Positions 40,450 through 51,262 are shown, numbered from the stretch's first letter. The stretch: DNA of 64,000 bases from Bifidobacterium asteroides (GCF_003202755.1 NZ_QGLK01000004.1:1-64000), one strand, 5' to 3'. Numbers and translations are program-made. The notes: generated from the letters alone by a model not told the origin.

Positions 40450-41289
40450 TCAGACGGCAAAGGCACCCCAGCGTCCGTCGCGGTGGACCACGGTCAGGTC
40501 CAGACCGAAGAGCTCGCTCAGGCGCGGACCAGTCAGTCCACCCTCCAAGGGGCCCTGGTAGACGATGGTGCCCGGATCCGGGTCGTCGGTGTCTGCAGTG
40601 TCGGCAGGACGCCGACCCATCATGGCTATCCGATCGAAGCCCAGAGGAATCTCCTCAAGCCGGTGGGTGACCAGGATGACCGTACGGTCCCTGTCCTCCC
40701 GGCCGATGTCGCTCAAGGCCCTGAGCACCAGCTCGCGGCCGCCCAGGTCCAGCCCAGTGGTCGGCTCGTCCAGGATGAGCAGGTCGGGATTGGCCATCAG
40801 CGCCCGGCATATCAGTACCCGGCCGCGCTCCCCCTCAGAGAGCCGGTACATGCGCTTGCCTTTGAGGTAGGCGATGCCGAACCGTTCCATCAGGGCCAGG
40901 GTAGCCTCTTCCTGCTCAGGCGTGAAGGTCTCCCTCCAGCGGCCGGTGGTGTCGCTGAAGGCGGTCAGCACCACGTCATAGGGATCCTCCTGGGGGCTGA
41001 TGGTCTTGGCCAGACCAGCCGAGGCCAGACCAATCCGATGCCGGTAGGAGAAGACGTTCACCTTGCCCAGCCGGTTGCCTAGGATCTCTACGCTGCCAGT
41101 GCTTGGAAAGCCTCGCGTGCTCATCATGGCTACCAATGTGGATTTGCCCACCCCGTTGGGACCGAAGAGCACCCACTTCTGCCCGCGACCCACCTCAAGG
41201 TTCACATCGTCGAGTATGACGCGGCCTTGACGGCGGAATCCCACGTGCTGCATGAGCACGGCCTGCTTTTCTACCACGCTTTCGGTCAT
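40450..41289 (-). CDS. ABC ATPase without a dedicated permease
   Basis: A 279-residue ATPase with Walker A GPNGVGKST (about 35-43), signature LSEGERGRV, Walker [16 protein letters not shown] and H-loop VTHRLEEIP. It has no membrane segment. It resembles the ModF/YlmA-like group of single ABC proteins whose transport role is uncertain. The start is the ATG at 41289 or a GTG at 41295 that overlaps the upstream stop as GTGA. The coupled upstream gene is a small two-helix membrane protein, so the pair could act together. Confidence 0.8.
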   Translation of the reverse strand: MTESVVEKQAVLMQHVGFRRQGRVILDDVNLEVGRGQKWVLFGPNGVGKSTLVAMMSTRGFPSTGSVEILGNRLGKVNVFSYRHRIGLASAGLAKTISPQEDPYDVVLTAFSDTTGRWRETFTPEQEEATLALMERFGIAYLKGKRMYRLSEGERGRVLICRALMANPDLLILDEPTTGLDLGGRELVLRALSDIGREDRDRTVILVTHRLEEIPLGFDRIAMMGRRPADTADTDDPDPGTIVYQGPLEGGLTGPRLSELFGLDLTVVHRDGRWGAFAV

Positions 41290-41291
41290 GC

Positions 41292-41744
41292 TCACAGTGC
41301 CGTTCCGTAGGAGTCCAGACGGGGATTGTCCCGGTTCCCGCCTACAAGGAAGAGCCCCAGCACGCCCAGGCAGAAGACCGCCGCGATGGCGATAGTGGCC
41401 CAGATGGGAACGTGGGGCAGCCACATGCAGACCAAGAAGGCCAGGCCTGAGCAGATAATCAGGGCCCAGACGAGGATTCGCAGCCATTCGCGTAAGCCGC
41501 GAGGAGCCTTCAACAGACGAGGGTTGCGGTCGTTAGGGTCGACAGAGTCGTTCTGCACCAGGTCATCGGTGTGCCCGGTGGGCTTCCACTCCGCGTCCTG
41601 GCCAGCCTCCAGCCGACGGGATCGCTCCTGCAAGGCCCGTTCATCCATCACTCCGGCCCTGCCCTTGACCGTCATTCTCCGGTCGTCGCTGCCGCCACGG
41701 CGGCTCCGCTTGGCCTGCGCCCTACGTTCAGCGCGGTTGGTCAT
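41292..41744 (-). CDS. Small two-helix membrane protein
   Basis: A 150-residue protein of unknown function. Residues 1-85 are hydrophilic and strongly basic at the start (RRAQAKRSRRGGSDDRR), followed by two transmembrane segments (about 91-108 and 114-135) and a short tail. GGAGG lies 9 bases before the ATG. Translation is probably coupled to the ABC ATPase gene by overlap. I do not recognise a named family. Confidence 0.7.
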   Translation of the reverse strand: MTNRAERRAQAKRSRRGGSDDRRMTVKGRAGVMDERALQERSRRLEAGQDAEWKPTGHTDDLVQNDSVDPNDRNPRLLKAPRGLREWLRILVWALIICSGLAFLVCMWLPHVPIWATIAIAAVFCLGVLGLFLVGGNRDNPRLDSYGTAL

Positions 41745-41789
41745 ATCCCACTGCCTCCATCCATTCGATCGGCACCATACCTTTTCATA

Positions 41790-43337
41790 TTAGCGTGGGC
41801 GCCGGTCGGCCGCGGGCAGGGTCATGGCGCGCTCATCGGCTCGGATGGGGGCGGGCAACTCGGTGGAACCAGTCAGATACCGGTCCACAGCCGCAGCGCA
41901 GGAACGGCCTTCGGCCAGGGCCCAGACAACCAGGGACTGGCCGCGTCCGGCATCGCCGCACACGAATATCCCGTCGCGGTCGGTAGCGTAGTCGGCATCC
42001 CGGGCCACGTTGCCGCGCCCATCCAACCCTACGCCGGTCTGTCCAGTCAAGGTGGCCGTCTCCGGATGGGCGAAGCCAATGCTGATCAGCACCAGGTCGG
42101 CTGGCAGGACCCGCTCGGTATCGGGATGGGGAATGATTCGGTCCTGGTCATCACGGCTGACGTCCACCACGCGAACGCCGCGCACCCGTCCCTCATGGTC
42201 CCGGTCAAATCCGGTCGGGGCGCTGGTATGGTCCAGATTGATCCGGTCATCAGACTCAGCACCCAGGTATTCCAGGCTGTCCACGGCGTACTCATAGTAA
42301 CCGCCCTCCTCCATGGAAGAAGTGGGATTGTAGAGCCGGGCGTAGGTTGGCCAGGGCCGGTTATCGGGCCTGGAAGAGGGCTCCTTGGGACGTATCTGCA
42401 GGACGTTGACCGACTTGGCGCCCTCTCGCAGGGCCGTGCCCAGGCAGTCCGACCCGGTGTCGCCGCCGCCGATGATGATGACGTCCTTGCCGGCCGCATC
42501 GATCTTGTTGATGGGCTCGCGGCCCATGAGTTTACGTGTGGGATCGGGCAGGAAGTCCATGGCGTAGTGGATGCCCTGCAAATCCCGCCCGGGCAGGTCC
42601 ACCCGGCGGGGCTCGGTGGAACCGATGGCCACCACCAGGGCGTCATAGCGGGCCCGCAACTGGTCCCAGGTCAGGTCTCGGCCCACCTCAATACCGGTGC
42701 GGAATCGGGTCCCTTCGGCCTCCATCTGCTCCAGCCGACGGTCCAACAAGGACTTCTCCAGCTTGAAGGCAGGAATGCCGTAACGCAGGAGGCCGCCTAT
42801 GGCGTCGGCGCGCTCGTAGACCACCACCGTGTGCCCTGCCCGGGTCAGTTGCTGGGCGCATGCCAGCCCTGCGGGACCGGACCCGACCACGGCCACGGTC
42901 ATGTCGGTCAGCCGCTGCGGAGGCCGGGGCTTGACCAGACCCAGGGACCAGGCCTGATCGATGATGGTCTGCTCGTCCAGCTTAATAGTGGTGGCCGGCT
43001 GGTGGATGGAGAGCACGCAGGAGGACTCGCAGGGAGCCGGGCAGATCCGTCCGGTGAACTCCGGGAAGTTGTTGGTCAGGCTCAGCCGTTCGTAGGCCTC
43101 CTCCCAGCGGCCCCGGGACAGCAGGTCGTTGAACTCGGGTATCAGGTTGCCCAGGGGGCATCCGGTCATGCAGAAGGGGGTGCCGCAGTCCATGCAGCGG
43201 GCGGCTTGCTCGGCGGTCCAGGGCCCGGGGCCGGTTGACTGATGCACGTCCCGCCAGTCCTTCAGGCGTTCGGCTACCGGGCGCTCGGCCAGCTCGTGCC
43301 GGGTACGTACCTTGAGGAATCCCTTGGGGTCGACCAT
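41790..43337 (-). CDS. gltD: Glutamate synthase small subunit
   Basis: NADPH-oxidising subunit of GOGAT. The 515-residue protein has N-terminal Cys motifs for [4Fe-4S] clusters (CMDCGTPFCMTGCP, CPAPCESSC), an FAD-binding GSGPAGLACAQQL motif and an NADPH-binding GGGDTGSDC motif. It passes electrons to GltB to make glutamate from 2-oxoglutarate and glutamine. It follows gltB with one base between, in the same operon. Confidence 0.97.
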   Translation of the reverse strand: MVDPKGFLKVRTRHELAERPVAERLKDWRDVHQSTGPGPWTAEQAARCMDCGTPFCMTGCPLGNLIPEFNDLLSRGRWEEAYERLSLTNNFPEFTGRICPAPCESSCVLSIHQPATTIKLDEQTIIDQAWSLGLVKPRPPQRLTDMTVAVVGSGPAGLACAQQLTRAGHTVVVYERADAIGGLLRYGIPAFKLEKSLLDRRLEQMEAEGTRFRTGIEVGRDLTWDQLRARYDALVVAIGSTEPRRVDLPGRDLQGIHYAMDFLPDPTRKLMGREPINKIDAAGKDVIIIGGGDTGSDCLGTALREGAKSVNVLQIRPKEPSSRPDNRPWPTYARLYNPTSSMEEGGYYEYAVDSLEYLGAESDDRINLDHTSAPTGFDRDHEGRVRGVRVVDVSRDDQDRIIPHPDTERVLPADLVLISIGFAHPETATLTGQTGVGLDGRGNVARDADYATDRDGIFVCGDAGRGQSLVVWALAEGRSCAAAVDRYLTGSTELPAPIRADERAMTLPAADRRPR

Positions 43338-43338
43338 A

Positions 43339-46300
43339 TCAGTGCGCTCCTTCCATGACCTGGGCGTAGGTGGCGTCCCAGACGCCGGGCGCGTTGAAGT
43401 CCACCTGCTCGCGCTCGGCCTCTTTCATGGCCTTCTTCATGGCCAGATAACGGCGGGGAACCAGATGGGTGAACCGGGCCAGCGCGCTCGGCCAGTCCTC
43501 CAGCAGGGCGGCCGCAGCCTTTGACCCGGTCAGCCGGACATGCTCGGCTATCAGTTCCTTGAGCATGACCGCCTGGTCCTGGTCGGGCTCCAAGGCCAGC
43601 AGGGAGCCGTCATTCCAGGCTTCTGGATTGAGCCGTGAGGCATCCATATCCAGCAGGTAGACATCCCCTCCCGAGAAGCCGGCGCCGAAGTTGCGTCCGG
43701 TGGAACCCAGAACAACCACCAGGCCGCCAGTCATGTACTCGCAACCGTGGTCGCCCAGGCCCTCGACCACGAAGCGGCCGCCCCCGTTACGGACGGCAAA
43801 GCGCTCCCCGGCCCGGCCGGCCACGAACATGTCGCCCGAGGTGGCGCCGAATCCTGCCACGTTGCCGCAGATGACGGTCCGGTGCGGATCGAAGCGAACG
43901 CCCGGGGCAGTGTGGAGGATCAGACGGCCCCCGGAAAGCCCCTTGCCTGCATAGTCGTTGGCCTCGCCGATCACCCGGATGGTCTCACCCCTGGGGATGA
44001 AGGCACCCAAGGACTGTCCGGCAGAACCTGTGAGCGTAATGTCTACGGTGTTCTGTGGCAGGCCTGCCGCCCCGTATTTACGGGTGATTCTGTAGCCCAG
44101 CATGGTGCCCACGCTCCGGTTGACGTTGCGCACGGTTCCTTTGATGGCTACCGGCCGACCCTCGTCCAGGGCATCGACGGCCTGGTTGATCAGATCCACA
44201 TCCAGGGACTTGTCCAATTCGTGGTCCTGGGCCTGGGTGTGGTGGAGCACAGTGCCGGGGGTAGGGCCCGGCTTGCGCAGGATGGCATCCAAGTCGATAC
44301 CCTGGCTCTTCCAGGTCTGCACAGAGGGGTCCCGGCGCAGGCACTCCACGTGGCCGACCGCTTCCTCCAGGCTGGCGAAGCCCAGGGAGGCCAGGATCTC
44401 CCGCACCTGGCGGGCCATGAACATGAAGAAGTTGATCAGATCCTCAGGCCGACCGGTAAAGCGCGAGCGCAGCTCCGGATCCTGGGTGGCTATGCCCTGG
44501 GGACAGGTGTTCTTGTGGCAGGCCCGCATCATGACGCAGCCCTCCACCTGCAAGGCTGTGGTGGCGAAGCCGAACTCCTCGGCCCCCAGAAGGGCGGCTA
44601 TGACCACGTCGCGGCCGGTCTTGAGCTCCCCGTCGCACTGGACCACAATCCGCGAGCGCAGGTCGTTCATGACCAGGGTCTGCTGGGTCTCGGCCAGGCC
44701 CAGCTCCCAGGGGGTGCCCGCGTGCTTGATAGCGTTGAGCGGGGCCGCCCCCGTGCCGCCGTCCTGACCGGAGATGAGGACCACATCGGCATGACACTTG
44801 GCCACACCGGCGGCCACCGTTCCCACCCCGTGCTCGGAGACCAGCTTGACGTGAATGCGGGCCCGGGGGTTGGCCATCTTCAGGTCATGGATCAGCTGCT
44901 TCAAGTCCTCGATGGAATAGATGTCATGGTGGGGCGGAGGCGAGATGAGCTCGACCCCGGGTGTGGAACGCCTGACCTGGGCTATCCAGGGCGGGACCTT
45001 GGCGCCGGGAAGGTGGCCGCCCTCCCCCGGCTTGGCCCCCTGGGCCAGCTTGATCTGCAGGTCGGTCGCCGAGACCAGGTAGTCGCTGGTCACCCCGAAC
45101 CGGGCCGAGGCCACCTGCTTGATGCGGCTGGTCCGGGCCGGGTCTGCAATCCGGTCCGGGGACTCGCCGCCCTCGCCCGAGTTGGACCGGGCCCCGAGCC
45201 GATTCATGACCAGCGCCATGGTCTCATGGGCCTCCTGGGAGATGGACCCGTAGCTCATGGCTCCAGTGGAGAAGCGGGTGACGATGGACTCGGCGGGCTC
45301 CACCTGGTCCAGGGGTATGGGCGCCCTGTCGGAGTGCAGCTCCATGAGGCCGCGCAGGGTCATACCGCGCTTGGCCGCCGCGTTCACATGGTCGGTGTAG
45401 GCCCTGAAAAGCTCGTAGTCCCCGCGCTTGGTGGACTGCTGGAGCAGGAAGATGGACTCCGGGTCGTTCAGGTGGTCCTCGCCGGTGCGCCGCCAGTGGT
45501 AGTTGCCGCCTGTCTCCAGATCATGCCCGGAGCCTGCCGTCCACTCGATCGGGTAGGCCACCCGATGGCGCTGGGCCACCTCGGCGGCGATCTCGTCCAG
45601 GCCTATGCCGCCCACCAGGGAGGTGGTGCCGGTGAACCAGCGGTCGATGACCTCCTGGCTCAGCCCGACCGCCTCGAAGAGCTGAGAGCCACGGTAGGAC
45701 ATGATGGTGCTCACACCCATCTTGCTCATGATTTTCAGCACCCCGGTGCTCAGGGCCCGGACCAGGTTGGCGGAGGCCTTTTTGGCATCCACGTGCAGGT
45801 CCCCGCTGTTGGCAAGGTTCTCCACGGACTCCAGGGCCAGGTAGGGGTTGACGCAGGCGGCGCCGTAGGCGATCAGCAGGGCCACATGGTGGACCTCGCG
45901 CACGTCGCCGGCCTCCACAGCCAGGGAGACCTGGGTGCGGGTGTGTTGGCGGAGCAGGTGGTGCTGGACGGCCCCGGTCAGCAGCAGGGAGGGTATGGGT
46001 CCCCAGATGTGGTTGGAGTCCCGGTCGGACAGGACGAGCACATTGCAACCCTCTTCAATGGCCTGATCCACCTCCCCTTCGATGGCCTCCAGACGCTCCT
46101 CAAGGGCCTTGCCGCCCCCGGCCACCTGGTAGAGGCCGCGGATCAGACGGGGGCGGAAGCGGCCTTCCAGGACCGGTGCCCGGTCCAGACGCTTGATCTG
46201 GGCCATCTGCACGGAATCCACCACAGGCAGGTCGATGTGGATCTTCCAGGCGTGCTCGGGGGTGTCCTCCAGAAGGTTGGGCTCGGGCCCGATGGCCGAG

Positions 46301-47913
46301 GCGATGCTGGTCACCAGCTCTTCGCGCTCCCAGTCCAGGGGCGGATTGGTGACCTGGGCGAACTTCTGGGTGAAGTAGTCGAAGAGCATGCGGGACCGGC
46401 GCGAGAGCACGGCGATGGGCGCGTCATTGCCCATGGACCCGATGGGCTCGCCGCCGGTTTCGGCCATGGGCCCCAGCAGCATGGTCAGGTCCTCCCGGGT
46501 GTAGCCGAAGGCCTGCTGCCGACGGTGGACCGAGATGCGCGAGTAGTTGACATGCTCGCGCTCGGGCAGGTCGTCCAGACGGACGGTCCGCTCCGAAACC
46601 CACTTCCGGTAGGGGTGCAGACCGGCCAGTTGGTGCTTGATCTCGCTGTCGGGCACTATCCGGCCCTCTTTGGTGTCAGCCAGGAACATGCGTCCCGGCT
46701 CCAGCCTGCCCTTGGCGACAATGGATTCCTGGGGCGTATCCTCCAGGACGCCGGCCTCCGAAGCCAGTACCAGGTGGCCGTCATCGGTCAGCTGCCAGCG
46801 GCCCGGGCGCAGGCCGTTGCGGTCCAGCTGGGCACCCACCAGGGTCCCGTCGGTGAAGACGATGGCCGCCGGGCCGTCCCAGGGCTCGATCAGGGTGTCG
46901 TTGTACTCGTAGAAGGCCTTCAGGTCGGGGTCCATGTCCGGATCCTGCTGCCAGGCCGGAGGCATCATCATGGAGACTGCGTGGGGCAGGGACCGTCCTG
47001 CCAGGTGGAGCAACTCCAGAGTCTCGTCGAAGGTGCCCGAGTCCGAGGCTCCAGGGGTGTTGACCGGCAGCAGAGGGGCCATGTCGCCCAGCAGCTCCGA
47101 GCTCAGCATTCCTTCTCGGGCTGACATCCAGTTGCGGTTGCCCTGGATGGTGTTGATCTCCCCGTTGTGGGCGATCATCCGGAAAGGCTGGGCCAGAGGC
47201 CAGGAGGGGAAGGTGTTGGTGGAGAAGCGGGAGTGGACGATGGCCAGACGGGCCTTCATGGCCGGATCACTCAGGTCCGGGAAGAAGCCCTGCAGCTGCT
47301 TGGTGGTCAGCATGCCCTTGTAGGTGATGGTCCGGCAGGACAGGGAGGCAAAGTAGACGCCCAGCTCGTGCTCAGCCCGCTTGCGGACTCGGTAGCCCAG
47401 CCGCTCCAGATCCAGGCCTCCGCGGCCTTGATGCCCGGCGTCACAGATGATGGGCATGAGGAAGCGGGGCATGGAAGCCAGAGCCTGCAGACCCAGTCCG
47501 TCAGGATTGGTGGGCACTGACCGCCAGGCCAAGACTCGCAGCCCCTCTTGGCCGGCGATCGATGCTATGGCCTCCTCCTGGCTGGCGGCCTGAGCCGGGT
47601 CCCTGTCCAGGAAGGCCATGCCCGCCAGATAATGACCGGCTTCGGGCAGATTCCGGTAGACGCGGGTGCGCATGAACCCGTCGGGCATGGAGAGCATGAT
47701 GCCGGCCCCATCGCCGGTGTTGGGCTCGGCTCCCACGGCCCCTCGGTGGTCCAGGTTGACCAGGACGCGGATGCCCTGCTCGACGATCAGTCTTTCGTCC
47801 CGTCGGTTGAGGGTGGCCACCATGCCGAAACCGCAGGCATCGTGTTCCGTATCAGGGTCATAGAGCCCTTGCGGGCCGTGAACGTGCAGATCGAGAGGGG
47901 CCGTGAATGACAC
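43339..47913 (-). CDS. gltB: Glutamate synthase large subunit
   Basis: GOGAT large subunit, about 1524 residues. It has an N-terminal class II glutaminase whose nucleophile is Cys27 in HDACGFG after a short propeptide, a central domain, the FMN synthase domain (GEGGESPDRI, QDGGTGAAP), the 3Fe-4S ligands CVMMRACHKNTC, and the C-terminal beta-helix (GxxGxG repeats). I prefer the GTG at 47913 with GAGGTG six bases upstream; an ATG at 47952 is also open. Forms an operon with gltD. Confidence 0.97.
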   Translation of the reverse strand: MSFTAPLDLHVHGPQGLYDPDTEHDACGFGMVATLNRRDERLIVEQGIRVLVNLDHRGAVGAEPNTGDGAGIMLSMPDGFMRTRVYRNLPEAGHYLAGMAFLDRDPAQAASQEEAIASIAGQEGLRVLAWRSVPTNPDGLGLQALASMPRFLMPIICDAGHQGRGGLDLERLGYRVRKRAEHELGVYFASLSCRTITYKGMLTTKQLQGFFPDLSDPAMKARLAIVHSRFSTNTFPSWPLAQPFRMIAHNGEINTIQGNRNWMSAREGMLSSELLGDMAPLLPVNTPGASDSGTFDETLELLHLAGRSLPHAVSMMMPPAWQQDPDMDPDLKAFYEYNDTLIEPWDGPAAIVFTDGTLVGAQLDRNGLRPGRWQLTDDGHLVLASEAGVLEDTPQESIVAKGRLEPGRMFLADTKEGRIVPDSEIKHQLAGLHPYRKWVSERTVRLDDLPEREHVNYSRISVHRRQQAFGYTREDLTMLLGPMAETGGEPIGSMGNDAPIAVLSRRSRMLFDYFTQKFAQVTNPPLDWEREELVTSIASAIGPEPNLLEDTPEHAWKIHIDLPVVDSVQMAQIKRLDRAPVLEGRFRPRLIRGLYQVAGGGKALEERLEAIEGEVDQAIEEGCNVLVLSDRDSNHIWGPIPSLLLTGAVQHHLLRQHTRTQVSLAVEAGDVREVHHVALLIAYGAACVNPYLALESVENLANSGDLHVDAKKASANLVRALSTGVLKIMSKMGVSTIMSYRGSQLFEAVGLSQEVIDRWFTGTTSLVGGIGLDEIAAEVAQRHRVAYPIEWTAGSGHDLETGGNYHWRRTGEDHLNDPESIFLLQQSTKRGDYELFRAYTDHVNAAAKRGMTLRGLMELHSDRAPIPLDQVEPAESIVTRFSTGAMSYGSISQEAHETMALVMNRLGARSNSGEGGESPDRIADPARTSRIKQVASARFGVTSDYLVSATDLQIKLAQGAKPGEGGHLPGAKVPPWIAQVRRSTPGVELISPPPHHDIYSIEDLKQLIHDLKMANPRARIHVKLVSEHGVGTVAAGVAKCHADVVLISGQDGGTGAAPLNAIKHAGTPWELGLAETQQTLVMNDLRSRIVVQCDGELKTGRDVVIAALLGAEEFGFATTALQVEGCVMMRACHKNTCPQGIATQDPELRSRFTGRPEDLINFFMFMARQVREILASLGFASLEEAVGHVECLRRDPSVQTWKSQGIDLDAILRKPGPTPGTVLHHTQAQDHELDKSLDVDLINQAVDALDEGRPVAIKGTVRNVNRSVGTMLGYRITRKYGAAGLPQNTVDITLTGSAGQSLGAFIPRGETIRVIGEANDYAGKGLSGGRLILHTAPGVRFDPHRTVICGNVAGFGATSGDMFVAGRAGERFAVRNGGGRFVVEGLGDHGCEYMTGGLVVVLGSTGRNFGAGFSGGDVYLLDMDASRLNPEAWNDGSLLALEPDQDQAVMLKELIAEHVRLTGSKAAAALLEDWPSALARFTHLVPRRYLAMKKAMKEAEREQVDFNAPGVWDATYAQVMEGAH

Positions 47914-48036
47914 CGCAATCACCTCATTCGTGGACGGGGGCGGGGCCGGCATGCTCCACCCTTGAGGAGCCTTGTCAATGGTGAATCAACAGGATAATGC
48001 ATCCACAGGTGACATCCGTGTAACGTTCCGCAGTGT

Positions 48037-49380
48037 CTAACGAATTCCTACCGCATCCAGGACCTGATCGATGACCAGATCGTTGAGCAGGCGGCCCCGC
48101 CGGGTCACCTGGATTCTGTCGCCCACGGGCAGCAGGAGGCCCTGGTCGACCAGATCCTTAAGGATCTTCGGATCTACCGGACGACCCGCCAGCCTGGTCA
48201 GCCGATCCAGTCCCAGGCCTTCAGGCAGGCGCAGGGCCAGCATGACCGTCTCCTCAAGGTCCTGCCTCCAGCCCAGGAGCTCGGCATTCTGCCAGGGCAC
48301 ACGTCCGTCATCCATGGCGGCTGCCCAGTCCCTGGGGTGGGCGATGTCCCAGGAGCGGATGGCCCGGGCACGTCGCTCCCCCAGGCCGGGCTCCGGCGAA
48401 AGCCACCAGCGTGCCCCAGGATCGACCTCTTCCGTTGCTGCTTTTCCGGTGGCCCTGAACCCCGGCGAGACGGACGGCATAGGTTCCTGTTCCCGGACTT
48501 GGTCCACCGGCGCCATCCCCGTGTTCTGGCCATCCAGAGCACGATAATGGGAGTGGGCCCCGGGCCCGATGCCAGCCCAGTCCACGTTGTGCCAGTAGCC
48601 CAGGTTGTGGCGGCTCTCCTGGCCGGGACGGGCCCAGTTGGAGATCTCGTACCAGTAGAGGCCCGCCTGGGAGAGCATGTCATCGGCCATCTCGTACTTG
48701 GTGGCTTCGTCATCGTCATCGGGGGCGGGCAGCTGGCCCCGGCGCACGGCACGGCCCATCTTGGTGGTGGGTTCCAGGGTCAGGGCGTAGGCGGAGACAT
48801 GGTCCACACCAAGGTCCAGGGCCGCCTGCAGGCTGGTCCGCCAATCCTCAAGCCGCTCTCCCGGCGTCCCGTAGATCAGGTCCACACTGGCCCTGAGTCC
48901 CAGATCCTGAGCAGCGGCCACATCAGTGGTCACATTGGCCGGGGTGTGGGTACGGTCCAGGGTGGCCAGGACGCTGGGCACCGCTGACTGCATGCCGAAG
49001 GAGACGCGGTTGATGCCGCCCCGGAGCAGCTGCTCCAGATAGGTCCGATCCACGGTGTCGGGATTGGCCTCGGTGGTGATCTCGGCCCCTGGGGACAGAC
49101 CCCAGAGGTCGGCCACGGCCTCGACCATGCGCACCAGATCCTGGGCGGGCAGAATGGTCGGGGTGCCTCCGCCGAAGAAGATGGTCGACACGGGCGGCTC
49201 TATCAGGCCTCGGGAGGTCTGCCAGTCCCGGACCATGCGCATCTCCTGGATGGCCAGGTCGGCGTAGTGCTCCCGGCTGGCGCCCCCGCCCAGGTCCCGG
49301 GCAGTGTAGGTGTTGAAGTCGCAGTAGCCACAGCGGCGCATGCAGAAGGGCACATGGATGTAGACCTGGTAGGATCCCAC
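48037..49380 (-). CDS. hemW: Heme chaperone HemW-like radical SAM protein
   Basis: Radical SAM protein with CMRRCGYC (Cys13, 17, 20) for the 4Fe-4S cluster, then FFGGGTPTIL and EANPDTVD. The family is often annotated HemN, but HemW members lack coproporphyrinogen oxidase activity and bind heme. 447 residues, longer than usual by an insertion near 300-345. GTG start at 49380; AAGGAGGG lies before it, overlapping the lepA end. Coupled to lepA, a common gene pair. Confidence 0.9.
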   Translation of the reverse strand: MGSYQVYIHVPFCMRRCGYCDFNTYTARDLGGGASREHYADLAIQEMRMVRDWQTSRGLIEPPVSTIFFGGGTPTILPAQDLVRMVEAVADLWGLSPGAEITTEANPDTVDRTYLEQLLRGGINRVSFGMQSAVPSVLATLDRTHTPANVTTDVAAAQDLGLRASVDLIYGTPGERLEDWRTSLQAALDLGVDHVSAYALTLEPTTKMGRAVRRGQLPAPDDDDEATKYEMADDMLSQAGLYWYEISNWARPGQESRHNLGYWHNVDWAGIGPGAHSHYRALDGQNTGMAPVDQVREQEPMPSVSPGFRATGKAATEEVDPGARWWLSPEPGLGERRARAIRSWDIAHPRDWAAAMDDGRVPWQNAELLGWRQDLEETVMLALRLPEGLGLDRLTRLAGRPVDPKILKDLVDQGLLLPVGDRIQVTRRGRLLNDLVIDQVLDAVGIR

Positions 49381-49384
49381 CCGT

Positions 49385-51262
49385 TCAGCCCTCCTTCTTG
49401 GCGGCGGCCCGGATCTTGTCCTTGGTGTCCCGGTCCTGGGCCTGGCCTGTACTCAGGGCGGCGATGAAGGCCTCCTGAGGTACCTCGACATGTCCCAGCA
49501 TCTTCATGCGCTTCTTGCCCGCCTTCTGCTTCTCCAGCAGCTTGCGCTTGCGGGTGATGTCGCCTCCGTAGCACTTGGCCAGCACGTCCTTGCGCAGAGC
49601 ACTGATGGTCTCCCGGGCGATGATTCGCGACCCTATTGCCGCCTGGATGGGGATCTCGAACTGCTGGCGCGGAATCAGCTTGCGCAGCTTCTTGGTCATC
49701 ATCACCCCGTAGGCGTAGGCCTTGTCCTTATGGACGATGGCCGAGAAGGCGTCGATCTTCTCCCCCTGGATGAGGATGTCCACCTTGACCAGGTCAGCGG
49801 ACTGGGTGCCGTCGGGCTGGTAGTCCAGGCTGGCGTATCCCTTGGTCCGGCTCTTCAGCTGGTCGAAGAAGTCGAAGACGATCTCGGCCAGGGGCATCCT
49901 GTAGTGCATCTCTACGCGCTCGGGACTCAGGTACTCCATGGTTCCCATCTGCCCACGATGGTCCTGGCAGAGCTCCATGACCGGCCCGATGAACTCCTTG
50001 GGGGTGATGATGTCGGCACTGACCACCGGCTCTAGAATCTGACGAACCTTGCCGTCGGGGAACTCGCTGGGGTTGGTCACCGTGTGCTCGCTGCCGTCCT
50101 CCATGGTCACCTGGTAGGTGACGTTGGGGGCTGTGGCGATCAGATCCATGCCGAACTCCCTGCTCAGGCGTTCGGTGACGATCTCCATGTGCAGCAATCC
50201 CAGGAATCCACAGCGGAAGCCGAAGCCCAGGGCCACCGAGGTCTCCGGTTCATAAACCAGGGCGGCATCGTTGAGCTTGAGCTTGTCCAGGGCGTCACGC
50301 AGCTCGGGGAACTGGGCGTTGTCGATGGGGAAGAGCCCGGAATAGACCATGGGCTGGGGATCCTGGTAGCCGGGCAGGGGCTCCTTGGCGGGATTGGCCT
50401 CGGTAGTGACCGTGTCGCCCACCTTGGACTGGCTGACGTCCTTGACGCCGGTGATCACGTAGCCGACCTCGCCGGCACCCAGGGCCTTGGTGGGTGTCAT
50501 GTCCGGGCTGATCACGCCCAGCTCGATGGGGTCGTGCACGGTCCCCCGGCCCATCATGCGGATCTTCTGGCGTTCCTTGAGCTCGCCGTCCACCATCCTG
50601 ATGTAGGTGACTATTCCCCGATAGGAGTCGTAGACCGAATCGAAGATCAGGGCCCGGGCCGGGGCCTTGGGATCCCCCTTGGGGGCCGGTACCTGGTCCA
50701 CGATACGGTCCACCAGTTCGCGGACCCCCTGGCCGGTCTTGCCTGACACCCGCAGCACCTCGTCCGTGGAGCAGCCGATCAGGTTGGCTATCTCCTCGGC
50801 GTGCTTGTCCGGCTCGGCCGAGGGCAGGTCGATCTTATTGAGGACGGGGATGATGGTCAGGTCATCCTCCAGGGCCATATAGAGGTTGGAGAGGGTCTGC
50901 GCCTCGATGCCCTGGGTGGCATCCACCAGCAGGACAGCGCCCTCGCAGGCCTCCAGGGCCCGGGAGACCTCGTAGGTGAAGTCCACGTGGCCGGGGGTGT
51001 CAATCATGCCCAGGGTGTATTCGACGCCGTCCTTGACCCAGGGCAGGCGGACGGCCTGGGACTTGATGGTGATGCCACGCTCCTGCTCGATGTCCATCCT
51101 GTCCAGGAACCGGTCGTGCATCTCGCGCTTGGGCACGATCCCGCTCAGCTGCAGGATCCGGTCGGCCACCGTGGATTTGCCGTGATCGATATGGGCGATG
51201 ATGCAGAAGTTGCGGATCAGTGATTGGTCGGTGAATCCTGGTTGGTTCTTGGCTTCCTGCAC
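49385..51262 (-). CDS. lepA: Elongation factor 4 (LepA)
   Basis: Ribosome-associated GTPase that affects translation under stress and initiation/ribosome assembly. The 625-residue protein has G1 AHIDHGKST (about 23-31), G3 DTPGHVDF, G4 NKIDLP, and the LepA C-terminal domain. The GTG at 51262 has GAGGAG about 9 bases upstream. It is first of a lepA-hemW pair and divergent from rpsT, sharing 145 bases for both promoters. Confidence 0.97.
   Translation of the reverse strand: MQEAKNQPGFTDQSLIRNFCIIAHIDHGKSTVADRILQLSGIVPKREMHDRFLDRMDIEQERGITIKSQAVRLPWVKDGVEYTLGMIDTPGHVDFTYEVSRALEACEGAVLLVDATQGIEAQTLSNLYMALEDDLTIIPVLNKIDLPSAEPDKHAEEIANLIGCSTDEVLRVSGKTGQGVRELVDRIVDQVPAPKGDPKAPARALIFDSVYDSYRGIVTYIRMVDGELKERQKIRMMGRGTVHDPIELGVISPDMTPTKALGAGEVGYVITGVKDVSQSKVGDTVTTEANPAKEPLPGYQDPQPMVYSGLFPIDNAQFPELRDALDKLKLNDAALVYEPETSVALGFGFRCGFLGLLHMEIVTERLSREFGMDLIATAPNVTYQVTMEDGSEHTVTNPSEFPDGKVRQILEPVVSADIITPKEFIGPVMELCQDHRGQMGTMEYLSPERVEMHYRMPLAEIVFDFFDQLKSRTKGYASLDYQPDGTQSADLVKVDILIQGEKIDAFSAIVHKDKAYAYGVMMTKKLRKLIPRQQFEIPIQAAIGSRIIARETISALRKDVLAKCYGGDITRKRKLLEKQKAGKKRMKMLGHVEVPQEAFIAALSTGQAQDRDTKDKIRAAAKKEG

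Noticed and set aside
41571..43238. 555-codon plus-strand frame opposite gltD
   Set aside because: Antisense to a gene with intact Fe-S and FAD motifs; low-complexity Gly/His/Gln composition typical of shadow frames.
43747..47124. Open frame of over 1,100 codons on the plus strand opposite gltB
   Set aside because: It is antisense to a gene with clear GOGAT motifs; long antisense frames are expected in G+C-rich coding DNA, and it shows no family signature.
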